Source: Bursaphelenchus xylophilus
Taxonomy: Eukaryota; Nematoda; Chromadorea; Rhabditida; Aphelenchoididae
Reading direction: 5' to 3'
Assembly (NCBI GenBank): GCA_904066235.2
Contig: CAJFCV020000005.1
Coordinates: forward strand, 7,187,501-7,251,500
Length of the DNA stretch: 64,000 bases
The notes beneath the pieces were generated by a model. That model did not search any database and was not told where the DNA came from. It saw only the letters and a list, made by a program, of their open reading frames with translations. This document shows, in pieces, positions 11,803-22,232 of this stretch (position 1 is the first letter of the stretch; every line of letters starts with the position of its first letter). The position numbers and the translations under genes are program-made.

Positions 11803-14033
11803 ATGAGATTCATTTCCTGTTTAAGGAATTCGGTGCGAGTGGCCACAAAATGCGGCCCCATCGACGGATTCCAGCTCCATCAGCCTGCCGGGAAGTCGGA
11901 CATTTTCCTGGGCATTCCGTACGCAAAACCGCCAGTTGGGGAGGACAGATTCGAGGTCAGATTTTAGGTATTTTTCGGTAAAAAATTGTTGTTTTCTACT
12001 TTTCTTGATGCAATAAGATGCAATAGTTGTTATTTTACTTTCTCGGACAACAAAATCAACTTTTACCGATGTTAACTTGTTTTTTACATCAGCTTTTTGC
12101 ATTATACGTGACTTTTTATACTTTTTTGTTTAGAAGGCGAAACCTTATGGAGCTTGGCATGTTCCGCTCAAAGCAACAAAGTACTCCTTGTGCTGTGTTC
12201 CCCATCATGATCGGGACAATATGGCCCCAACTTGCGAGGACTGCTTATCCATCAACATTTTTAGACCATCCGAAAAGGTAAGTGTTACCTAAAAAAATTT
12301 TTTTTTAACTCGGGATGTATTTTTAGAGTCCTGACCCTGGCGGTTATCCAGTAGCATTCTGGGTCCATCCGAGTTGTTATAATGTCGGCTCTTCGCAATG
12401 GCTAAAATACGAAAATGTGGCCGAAAATTTTGTGACCAAAGGAGTTATTGCAGTGACTTTTAACTATCGATTGGGAGTGTTAGGTAGGTTAAAATAAGTT
12501 ATTTGGCATTTCTTAAGGACTCGCATCAACTGGAGATGAGGTATTACCGGGAAATCTGGCGTTATTTGATACGGCGTTGGCTCTGAAATGGGTCTATGAG
12601 AATGTCGAGGCCTTCGGAGGAGATCCGGAACGTATTACAGCTTGTGGATTGAGTGCTGGCAGTTCGATGGTGGGACAACTGGTACTATCGCCACATAGTA
12701 AAGGTAAGAGTTTTATTGTGATACGTATTATTTATGATTTATTTGGTTGTCTAATGTCATCAAAATTTAAGATTATATAAAGCAATCCATCCAACTGAGT
12801 GGATCTTATTACGCCCTTTGGTCCACTAACGATCGAGTGGTCCAAGAGACCAAGAAGTTGGCCAAACTCCTTGGGGCTGATGAGAATGACAGCAAATCCA
12901 TTAAATCGGTCCTTAAATCCACTTGCACTAAAGAATTAAACGATGCCATGGAATTCTTGGGGACAGCGAGTGATACGACAAACATTGCCAAGTTCTCTCC
13001 CCGGCTTGATGGAGACTTCTTGCCCAAGGATTACCATGAACTTCTTAAGGAAAGAACGCCGATTCCAACGTTTTATGGGTATTCTGCTCATGAATCCATG
13101 TTTTTTGGTATGATTTATAAATTGGGGAAAGAAATGTAAATGTTTTTAGCTGTTCTTGGGTTCCTTAAGTCGTGCAATGGCCTTACCCTACTCCCTGAGG
13201 AATATGAAAAGTTTGGGGAGGCGGAAATCATCGAGAAAATCAAGAAAAACCTCATTCCCGAGAGCGAATTCGGCGGAATTGCGAAGAAAATCCAGGATCG
13301 GGTGATCTCATTTTACGTAAGACGTCGTGTCCCTGAGAATCCCGACCCTTTGTTCTACATTGCCCGATATGTTGAGGTAAATACTTTACTTTTTTTAAAA
13401 CATCGTTTTTATGTTATACTTGTGTATCAAGTTTATAAATAAGTTTTTTTTTTTCAGATTATGTCCCATCTTCAATTCTTTATTCCCACGGCCTTTGAGA
13501 TCATGGAAAAGCACGAGCACAACTGGCCCATCTACATTTCTCGAAATGAATATTTTGCGGATCATCATTTCAAAGAGGGTACCAAACTGAAGGGAGCTGT
13601 CCACGCAAGTGAACTCCACACTTTCTTTGGCTTTCCCAATCCAAGAGCCTTCCATATGAACAAGGATGATCTGGCCCATAGGGATTTCTATGCAAACAGT
13701 CTTTGCAATTTCATCAAACACGGGTAGGTGGTCTAGTGTATGTGTTATAAAATTAATCAAAAATAATATAAAAGTAGTAAGTGTTTTAGAGACCCTTCCC
13801 ATTCACTCTTTAAATGGCCTGTAACCACTCATGAGAAACCATGGCATCATGTTGCGTTGCAAGTCAACCCCACAATTAAAGAGCAATTCAGTGATGATGA
13901 TCATGATGCAGTTAAATTCTGGATTGGATTGTGGAGAGAATTTGGAGAAAAGGCCATCAGAAGTGTCCACTTCGCAGAGAGACACGGCCGTAGAGAACCT
14001 TTAGGATCAAGACATGGAGAAAATATTAAGTAG
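11803..14033 (+). CDS. Type-B carboxylesterase
   Basis: The gene encodes a 570-residue alpha/beta-hydrolase of the carboxylesterase/cholinesterase family. Exons: 11803-11955, 12134-12277, 12327-12483, 12518-12703, 12772-13107, 13150-13376, 13458-13723, 13790-14033. The N-terminal signature IFLGIPYAKPP is present, as is EDCLSINIF. The nucleophile Ser197 sits in GLSAG (most relatives have GESAG), the acid is the Glu in YSAHESMFF and the base is the His in GAVHASEL, so the triad is complete and the enzyme should be active. No signal peptide is visible after the chosen ATG, which is the first in frame, suggesting an intracellular enzyme, although an unseen upstream exon could add one. Substrate cannot be told from sequence. 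AATAAA is at 14119-14124. The downstream chitinase starts 281 bp later on the same strand. Confidence 0.93.
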
Positions 14034-14314
14034 TTTTATGTTGTAGTAGGTATACTCTTCTTTTCATGTTTACATTTTCCCAATTTTGTAACTTTTCATT
14101 TGTGTAGTCTTACGATCTAATAAACCAAAAGTTCCGAAGATCATGAATCCTCGTACTCTCTCCCGAATGACCATATATTCCACGTTATTTGCTTTGTGTT
14201 TCCGGTGTGATCTTCTAACTCGGACCTAAAAAAATAAACCGGAACCAGTCCGCTCCCTCGACTTCGTTTTTTCTTCAAGGATTTGGACGATCGAAGAAGC
14301 GACCACATTATTTC

Positions 14315-16014
14315 ATGACTTCAATTAACCTATTTGTTGTTGTTTTTAATTACTTTTTGATATTGTCCTACGGGATCACATGTCCAAAACCAAAAAGATA
14401 TGGAAGGCCACCGCCGGATTCATGTAGAGAACCCATGGATCCGAATTTGAAACCCAAATCCCTTATGGAGAAGTGGTTTACCAAGGAAATGTTTGAGGTG
14501 CGACTGGTTAATAATATATTTTAAGTCGGTGATATACTGTAGCTTGATGATGATTTATACTTATTTCATCGTTTTAGGATTTTTTTCCGAAGGCAAATCA
14601 AGGCTGGGGCCTTCATCCTTGTCTCCCCTATTCGTACGAGTCGTTTATCTTGGCTGCCAGATATTTTCCAGAATTTGGCGCCGGAATAAAAGGAGGGAGA
14701 CCACCTTATACTCAAAGAGATCTTCAAAGAAGAGACTTGGCAGCTTTCTTTGCTCATATAATTGCCGAAACTGGAGAAAACGACCTTCGGCTCTACAGGT
14801 AAGCCGTCATTCTTTATAATACAGAAGTGTGATTCGAAAAAATTATATTTTTACCTTATTTTAGCCAGATCAAGAACCCCAAACTGGCGGACGAGTGTTT
14901 CTACCGGGGAGGTCTCTACCATTTCTTCGAAGGAGGCCCCAAATCCAAGCTCTTCTCGTCTTCCCGGCATGGATTCTCCATGGATGAGGGAGAATCGTGT
15001 GTAGAAGAAGGGCGATATTGTGCTTCCAATCCAGAAATCGACTTCTGGTATCCTTGCAATCAGCCGAATATAAACTCCAGCCTCAATCACACTACCTATT
15101 CTGGCTGTTATTTTGGTCGAGGACCCTTACAACTCTCATGGAACTATAATTACGGACAATTCTCCCAATTTCTTCATACCCATGGAATCGATGTTGATTT
15201 ATTGAGTAATCCCAATGAACTCTTGACAAAAAATGATCCCCCTTTGGCTATGTTGTCGGCCATTTGGTTCTACATGACGCCGCAGCCACCAAAACCATCA
15301 ATGCACGATATTATGATGGGTATGCAACGACTGATTGTATTAACCATGGCCAAAATTAATTATTACATTGACCATGGTCAATATTGATCATGAAATTGTC
15401 ATACATTTTTCGCCATTGCAGGAAATTGGCATCCAAGTGAGAAAAACAAACGAGCTGACTACAAGGGGTCAGTTTTTGGCCCAACAAATTTGGTTATCAA
15501 TAACGAATGTGGCGGAGAAGACGAAGAGACACCCGGCGGGCCCAAGGAAAACAGAAGAATCAAGGCATTCAGATGGTTCTGCGAGAAATTGGGGGTTGAG
15601 CCCGGAATCAGCAGGACCTTGTCTTGCAAAGGTACGAAGCATTGATTTACAAGTCATTAAAACAACGGTTTTATGACCTACTATAATATAATCAATCTCA
15701 TATAATCCAACCAATCTCCAGGTATGGTCAACGGGTTCGATGCCATTCAACAGAAACTGTCTTGGCAACCCGATTGGGCGAACATGTGGAAGCCGGAGCC
15801 CTGTGATTGTGCTCCCGCCCCCTACCCCGGGGTTATTCCCTATTACGAACCCAAATTATATAGAGCCCATGCCATCCGAGACAACGATCGCAACCGACTT
15901 CGTTGTGTTTTCAGCATCTACCGGAACCCGGACATATACCGGATCGACCAAAATAATTCCCCTTGCTTCAACCACACCGTCAAGATTCGATTGAGTCGAT
16001 TTGGCCCCGAATAA
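14315..16014 (+). CDS. Secreted GH19 family chitinase
   Basis: The gene encodes a 453-residue glycoside hydrolase family 19 chitinase, which cleaves beta-1,4-GlcNAc bonds of chitin with inversion. Exons: 14315-14497, 14578-14798, 14865-15319, 15422-15631, 15722-16014. A signal peptide covers residues 1-24 or so. The GH19 domain starts at FFPKANQGWG, includes the cysteine-led first signature (CLPYSYESF), the Glu of FFAHIIAETGEN at the position of the plant HET catalytic Glu, and the second signature GRGPLQLSWNYNYG. The catalytic domain carries a C-terminal extension of about 90 residues rich in Cys and Pro that I do not recognise. GH19 enzymes are best known from plants and bacteria but also occur in nematodes, where eggshell or moulting roles are plausible; that role is inference. 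AATAAA is at 16100-16105, and the next gene follows at operon-like distance. Confidence 0.93.
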
Positions 16015-16099
16015 TCAACAATCAAAGCTTTTTGTTGTAAAAAGAGTTTGTACATAAAAAGAGAGCAGTTTCGAACATTTACGCAAGAAAAAAATCTAC

Positions 16100-16252
16100 A
16101 ATAAACACGTTTGAGCGTATAAAATGTCGCTAAATAGACATCTCGTACGACGAAACCTTTCCAAAATTATTTTTATTTTTTTGGAAGCATTTTTATTTTG
16201 ATCCTCATATTATAGACTTCTTATGAGTATTATGATTTTCTTATTGTTTTAG
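16100..16252 (+). promoter_or_regulatory. Operon-like intercistronic region, chitinase to uS11m
   Basis: From the chitinase AATAAA (16100-16105) to the acceptor-like TTGTTTTAG ending at 16252 is about 150 nt, and the acceptor abuts the uS11m ATG at 16253. The interval contains U-rich tracts (around 16168-16200). This matches the arrangement of nematode operons, where a spliced leader is added close behind the upstream poly(A) site. Trans-splicing itself is inferred. Confidence 0.55.
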
Positions 16253-16923
16253 ATGAATAAGATACTTCAGACCGTGACATCAGAGGTGTCAAGGGTGTTC
16301 CTGACCCCTCAACCTCACTGTCTTGCTGGATCTGTACGATATAAAAGTATCCGGGATGAACATCGAAGTGGGCTGCCGAAAACCGGAGATCCTCTTATGG
16401 ATGGAACGGTAGGGACTGAGAGGTAAGGACTTGTAGCATTATTTGTTTATATTTTTAGTTATGCTGCGGTAAATGTGAAAGGATACGAAAGACGACTTCC
16501 GACATCAGAGACCTTGAAACAAAAGTTTTTTGGTGTCCCTTTCACTGAGTTGCCCATGGTTTATATCAAATCCACTAGGAATAATACTCTCATTCAAGTC
16601 ACGGACCATAAAGTGGGTTGTAGATCTGTGAATAACTCTTGTTTTAGTACAATGTCATCACTTACACGTCCTGTCGTCTGGAAGGATTCAAAAATGCAAG
16701 GAAGAAGACCACTATTGCTGGTCAAACAACTGGAGTTGCAGCTGGTCAGAGGCTATTAAGAAGAGGAATCAACGCCGTGAGAGTTCTGGTAAAAGGAATT
16801 GGACCGGGAAGAATGTCGTCGGTGAAGGGAATCGCCTCAACTGGAGTGAATGTCGTCTCCATCACGGACCGAACCCTGCTTCCCGAGATTGGCCCGCGGC
16901 CAAAGAAGATTAGGAGAGTTTAG
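16253..16923 (+). CDS. mrps-11: Mitochondrial small ribosomal subunit protein uS11m
   Basis: The gene encodes a 199-residue uS11m, which sits in the platform of the mitochondrial small ribosomal subunit near the mRNA exit. Exons: 16253-16422, 16459-16612, 16648-16923; the second intron is only 35 nt. The first 60 or so residues are basic with few acids and fit a mitochondrial targeting sequence. The uS11 core follows: NNTLIQVTDH, AGQTTGVAAGQ, and GIGPGRMSSVKGIASTG, with the conserved C-terminal PPRPKKIRR-like tail (GPRPKKIRRV). The ATG follows directly on a TTTTAG acceptor, consistent with spliced-leader addition. AATAAA at 16974-16979 faces the K2P channel gene tail-to-tail. Confidence 0.93.
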
Positions 16924-17101
16924 GTTTGTTGTTTTAGGGACTTGTTTTGTTGTCGTTTATACTTTTATCGATAAATAAAATATAGTTACTAACGAGTGCT
17001 TTATGAAAGCTTGGTTCAAGGTTCTGAATGTTCATTCAAAATCCTGAACCTTCTCCCTGCCGTTCTCTTTGGTTTTAATCCTTTTTATTCGCAATAAATA
17101 A

Positions 17102-20100
17102 TTACTGACGACTTCTATATTTGGCAGAGGGTCCCATTAACCTCTTATTATTACTCGATCTCCTCTGGGTGAATATCGAATTTCGATGATTCTTCTGTTT
17201 GTTCGAGAATTCCTCGGCATTTGAACTGATGGAAGTGGATTTAGAACTGGATCTGGACATATCCAAAGGACTACTGCCCTCGTCATCTATCACACTTTGC
17301 TGCTCTAGTATTAAACTTAATCTGAAGTTTTAAATTTAGAGATGAATTACGTCGTAATACCTTGATCTGAAATGGACCGATGGATTGGCATCGAATGAAG
17401 CCGCTCTGCTCAAAAGAAGCCGATCTTCCATCTCCTCCAACGCCTCGATGTCCAGATTCTCCGGCAGAATGGGCGTGGTTGAGGGGCAGTTCGTGAGCTT
17501 GGACTTATTGGAATGTCGAGGATTGGCGATGATAATTGGAGGTTCGAGAGGCTGATTAAAAGTGTTCTCAAAGGATTTGGAGACGACTACTTGTTGAGAG
17601 GACTCGGTTATATCACTTCTGACGGCCTCGCTGATCTCGCTGAGGGTAGATTGATCTCGAGTTAATTCGGTGAGAAGGAGGATGTCACCTTCTTCTGTAT
17701 CCACTAATTTCATGACGTCGTCGATGGAGAGGGTTCGAGGACAGATCTAGAGATGGAAAAGAAGATTTTGAGTATTTGAGAATAGACTGCTTAATATTTC
17801 ATTTCGGACAGAGCAAATCATTTGTTTGGAATACGCTTCTTTCAATTGTTCAATAGCGGCAATGTGACCGTTAGGAGACTGAACCCCCCCATGACTGAAC
17901 CCCCCTGACTGAACCCCCCTGACTGAACCCCCCAACCCCTTAGAAAGGAACCCCCCTGACTGAACCCCCCAAGACCGAACCCCCCCTGACTGAACCCCCC
18001 TCTAAAGCGAAATTTCGGGCACCCCCGATGGGGGAACGGCCAAAGTGAAATAATCTAGCCAAATCCAATAAATTATGGCCATGGTGCAAAAATATGGCCA
18101 AATTGAAAAGATTTGGCCAGATCGGAAAAAAATTTTACAACCGTGAAAAAAGTGTGGCCAAGCAGGAAAAGCGTTTGGCCAAGATAAAAAATTTGGCCAA
18201 AGTGAAAAAATGTGGCCAAATTAAAATTTTTTGAAATTTGGCCACATTTTTTTCAACTTGGCCACATTTTTTTCAATTTGGCCACATTTTTTTCAATTTG
18301 GCCACATCTTTTTCAATTTGGCCACATTTTTTTCCACTTGGCCACATTTTTTTCAATTTGGCCACATTTTTTTCAATTTGGCCACATTTTTTTCCACTTG
18401 GCCACATTTTTTTCAACTTGGCCACATTTTTTTCAACTTGGCCATATTTTAGCAGAACGCCAAGGTTTATTCAATTTGGGGGGTTCAGTCAGGGGGGGTT
18501 CCCTCGAACAGGGGTGAGGGGTTCAGTCAGGGGGTCCAGTCATTGGGGGGTTCAGTCAGGGGGGTTCAGTCAGGGGGGTTCAGTCATGGGGGGTTCAGTC
18601 AGGCATTCAGATCAAATTTTTTTATTTGAAATCTGATAGCACCGTAAAATGACTGGTGTAAGGATTGAGTTGGCCTGAAATATAGCAAATGACAAATTCA
18701 AACACTTGGATATGTAACTGAATCATCTAGCTAAGAATCTTAGGCCAATCCAGCTCCTTGATAAGCGATTTATGAAATCTTTGGGTCACATTGGAATGCT
18801 ATATTTCAGGCCAACTCAATCCTTACACCAGTCATTTTACGGTGCTATCAGATTTCAAATAAAAAAATTTGATCTGCCCAAAATGAAACGCTCCCAAATG
18901 GAGTAATAGCTCACTTTTGAGTTGTAGACACTTTGCGTTACGTAAGAGTTCCGTCTCGGAGATGGGAAGGACAAAACTGTCTGCGAGCTCTTACTCAAAT
19001 GAGTTCTTTGGCCGAGATATCGTTGAACCGACTCTTTGGACAGCGAATGAGATGAAGTTGTCCCTCTGATCACCCCCAAGGTACTCCTTCTTCTTTTCAA
19101 TCCAAGTTGTGAGTCCTGAGTGATGTAAAGGTGATCTTTTCCGTGTTGATAGGTCTTTTCGAATTTGATCTTAAAGTTGCGCAATTCTCTGCAAAGTTTG
19201 CTCATTCTCTTACCTGAATAAGATTGATGCACATTGAAACCAACGACAAACCAATGATAATGTAAACAAACAACATTAGAAGATATTTTGGCTGTGATGG
19301 AGATATATCACCCAACCCAATGGTGCTCAGCGAGATGAAGAAGAAATAAAAGGCCACAAAATAGTCCCAGTCCTTTTCCCAGATGCAGAAAGTGGCCGAG
19401 CAGATCAGAATCCAAACAAACACGACTAAAATGGCGATCGGAATTGGTAGATCAAAGAGGTCCAGGTCTTTTTTATCCTCGATATCCAATATTCGGATCT
19501 CTTCCAACGTCTGTTTCGTACAGTAACGGAACATTCGACGGCAACCACATTTTATCAACCACCATGGGGTTTTCAGACATTTTGTGAGGATCTTTCCTAA
19601 AAAACAGAAAATTGGAGATAAAATGAAGACATACCGAGGTCATCCAATATAGTGAGGACCAATGGGATGCCAAAAAAAGCGTAGATCATGGTACAGACTC
19701 TTCCGGAGACTGTCGATGGATACAAATGCGCAAATCCTCCGCCAATTGTGGTGCAGATCATCTAGAGTAATATAATTTTGTTTTAGATTTACACATCTTA
19801 CCTGCGCATACAACATGGCCGTCCAGAAGTCCCACTTGATCTTCTGGTCGGTGAATTTCACCCCCAGACTGTCTTCATATCTTTCGAACATCACTTTTAG
19901 CTCTTTATGCAAGTCATCCGATTGATTCTGAGTAAGAAAAAAGAGGTACTCGGTATTATTGAACATCCTCTTGATGATCGTGTTGATAATCACACTCCTA
20001 TTATTGTTTAATTCGGATTTCCATTGAATTTCCTTGGACTCTTCGTTGGAATGCTCGCAATAATAAAAGACTCCGGCCCCGATGAACTGATAGACGATGA

Positions 20101-20431
20101 GGACGAGGATTAAAAGAATATGTTTGATACCGTAATCGTGATATATTTTGTGAGTGAGTTGTACCCATCGAGAAACTTTCTTGGCGGTCCGATAATTTGA
20201 GATATTCGAGCGAAAAGAATTGGCCTAAAAATTACAGTAATCCGGTGTTTATTTTTGAAAAAATAATTTTTAGACAGCCAAGAAAAACGAAATTCAAATT
20301 TATGACCTTGGGGAACATCTCTGACCAATTAAAAAAAATTTTTTTAGTCATCATCTCCCGTTCCAGTTCCAAAAACTCACCCCCTCTCTAAAGGATCGAC
20401 CAAATCTCCGCAATCGATCCGGCTGCTCCAT
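17102..20431 (-). CDS. TWK-type two-pore-domain potassium channel
   Basis: The gene encodes a 637-residue K2P channel of the nematode TWK type, which carries background K+ current at the plasma membrane. Exons (minus): 20381-20431, 19802-20224, 19635-19761, 19214-19596, 18915-19169, 17810-17878, 17361-17746, 17102-17321. TM1 is near residues 50-72, a long extracellular cap follows, then pore loop 1 with filter TIGGG (163-167), TM2, TM3 (about 252-272), pore loop 2 STIGLGD (291-297), TM4, and a 300-residue Ser-rich cytosolic tail. Pore 1 has GGG where K2P channels normally have GYG or GFG. Exon 4 would hit a stop without the 44-nt intron 19170-19213. The donor of exon 6 (GTCCGA) is weak, so that junction is less sure. 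A 5' UTR acceptor TTTTCCAG lies at 20461-20463. AATAAA is at 17084-17089. Confidence 0.9.
17879..18607. repeat. Palindromic two-layer satellite array in a K2P intron
   Basis: The array is arranged as nested inverted arms. The outer arms are tandem copies of GACTGAACCCCCC (about 17879-18003) and its complement GGGGGGTTCAGTC (about 18478-18607). The inner arms are degenerate GGCCAAA-rich units (about 18050-18232) facing about eleven regular 20-21 bp units GGCCACATTTTTTTCAATTT (about 18233-18450). On the coding (minus) strand, the CAG acceptor of exon 17810-17878 lies inside the terminal outer-repeat unit (17879-17881). Unlike a CRISPR array, the units are contiguous with no unique spacers. Confidence 0.85.
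18608..18876. repeat. 269 bp inverted-repeat element (MITE-like)
   Basis: The sequence begins CAGATCAAATTTTTTT and ends with the reverse complement. Arms of about 85-88 bp (18608-18695 and about 18790-18876) are nearly identical, around a loop of about 95 bp. It directly adjoins the satellite palindrome and lies in the same K2P intron, close to the donor of exon 18915-19169. No clear target-site duplication is visible, so the transposon class is unknown. Confidence 0.8.
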
Positions 20432-20459
20432 TATTCGGTCTCAGCCCATTCAGATATTG

Positions 20460-20596
20460 CCTGGAAAACAACCGAAGATTGGGGCGTCAAGAAGCGCCGG
20501 CTAACTGGTTGATAAGCCCTCAGGGGATTGGTGGTCGGCCCCTGACCCGGCGTTTTGGCCGCCTCCAGAGATCCCGCGAAAAAGATTAACTTTATT
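20460..20596 (-). promoter_or_regulatory. Operon-like spacing upstream of the K2P channel
   Basis: On the minus strand AATAAA (20591-20596) of the upstream small gene is followed about 128 nt later by the acceptor TTGTTTTCCAG (CAG at 20461-20463), then a short leader with in-frame stops and the channel ATG at 20431. The spacing suggests a spliced-leader acceptor, although a conventional 5' UTR intron is possible. Confidence 0.45.
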
Positions 20597-20810
20597 CATG
20601 TCACATTCAAACAATCAGATGTTATGTACAGGGAGATTAATGCCTTTTTAATGGTCCATAAAGTTTTTGTATTTTTATATAGTATATGGAATTTCTGGGT
20701 TTCAACAGAGAATTTACGGGGGCATAATGATATAAGAGTCATTCAAACAAGTTCAGGGAACTACGGCTGATGTAAACGAGATATGTTGTGGATTGAAATG
20801 TAACTGAGAG

Positions 20811-22232
20811 TTAGTGATTAATACTGATAACAGTCCGGCCAGTGAGCCGCCCGTTCTCCGGGCTTTGCTCTTGATCTTCGGCCTCCCATTCCTCTTGAAT
20901 TGTATGTTCACTTAAGGCCACGGAATGCCTGAGGTCTTCTCTTCGCCTTCTCAAATTCAGCGATCTTCTCAACACCAATTCATCTGTATCCGAATCACTA
21001 TCGGATAAAATTGGGCGGTCCTTTCCGAAATTTGGCGGAATCCTCAGATTATGGGGTTCAGAAGATCGTCGATCAGTAGCTCGATTCTGATTAGTGGGCG
21101 TCGAGAGATCTGCCTTGGCACTCTCACTTGGACTAGGGCTTCGATTCTCGGACTGAACAGATGAAAGTTTGGGAAGAGCCGAATGTCGGCGAGTTCTGAG
21201 GACCGGCTTCTTTTCCGTAAAGATCCGTTGGCGGATTAGATGCTCCGTTGTTGGACCAGACTAAAAGATGGGCAAATTAGTCTGATGATTCAGTTGTTTA
21301 TAACCTTTCCAATCAGATTTTCCTTAAATTGATCTGAATTTAGAAGTTCTAGCTGTTTTTTCCGGAAAGTTTAATGCTTAATTCAGGCTTCCGATTTGAA
21401 TTAAACAATCAGAACAGCAATATTACTGTAAGTTTTGTAAAACAACAAAGGCAATTAGGAGAAGGGACTGCAGATCACTCTTGTGACCCATTAATGTCAA
21501 TTTCATAAGAAAACGTTGATGAGTCAGATAAATTACACCGGAATTCTGGGAAAGAAATAAAATGCGCATGATTACAAGATCAAAAAAAAAGTGGAAACAT
21601 TTGCAATGATTAATTATGTGATCTAATAAGCTCAATGAGCGATGAGGAGCGAGTAGATTTCCTAAAAATTTTGCATTCGCTTTATGCTTTGACTTTATTT
21701 CAATGGTGCTGGTGTAGCGAATGTATTAAATTATCTTTGCCGTAACCCGGAAAGAGGGTGGCGGTCAGGAAAAAACGCTTTATGGCATTATTTTTATTAA
21801 TTTTTCGCGGAAAACGTTGAATTCCTATGGATAGGAAAGGAATGAACTCTTTATGAGAAAACGCGAAAAAAACGTCGGTCTGTCTAGAAAATCTAAACAT
21901 CGACCACCTGTCTTCAAAACATGAGTTGCTAATTTTAAGTTGGACATTTAAGCAAATGTAACAGAAATATGTTGAGCAAGAGACCATCAAAGTTTTTTGA
22001 ATACCCAGGCATTACAATAAAACTTGTACTAATCTTTCCCTGACAAATAAATTAATCTTACCGTTCCCACAGTAATATTCAGCGAATGCCTTCGATTCCT
22101 CCGGAACAGCTGGCTGTCGTCGTTCTCATCCACCGGAGTTGTGGCCAGCTCGTTCCGGCTTCGGAACTCGGGATTCCGTCGGAGCTCGACGAAGTCGCCG
22201 ACCAGAGATACGATCGCATCTTTGAAACCCAT
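20811..22232 (-). CDS. Unrecognised Ser/Arg-rich 206-residue protein
   Basis: Two exons, 22062-22232 and 20811-21260, join in frame to give 206 residues ending SINH. I do not recognise the family. The N-terminal 30 residues are amphipathic (MGFKDAIVSLVGDFVELRR); the remainder is hydrophilic, with basic RRNRRHS and LRTRRHS motifs, Ser/Pro-rich segments, an acidic DSDSDTDE patch and a Glu-rich tail, so it is probably largely disordered and could be phosphorylated at the RRxS-like sites. No signal peptide or membrane segment is present. It has its own AATAAA at 20591-20596 and lies just upstream of the K2P channel on the same strand. Phase continuity and good splice sites support it as a gene, but it could instead be an alternative 5' part of a larger unit. 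Confidence 0.55.

Noticed and set aside
18212..18636. Open frames coding for repeats of FGHIFFNLATFF-type peptides, and a superficially CRISPR-like array
   Set aside because: They arise from the 20-21 bp satellite units, which are contiguous without unique spacers and lie in an intron on the other strand.
19170..19213. Apparent frameshift after K2P transmembrane segment 4 (stop after LIQVRE)
   Set aside because: A 44-nt GT-AG intron (acceptor CTTTAAG) restores the frame exactly, so no frameshift is needed; a 25-nt intron to the nearer CAG would be out of frame.
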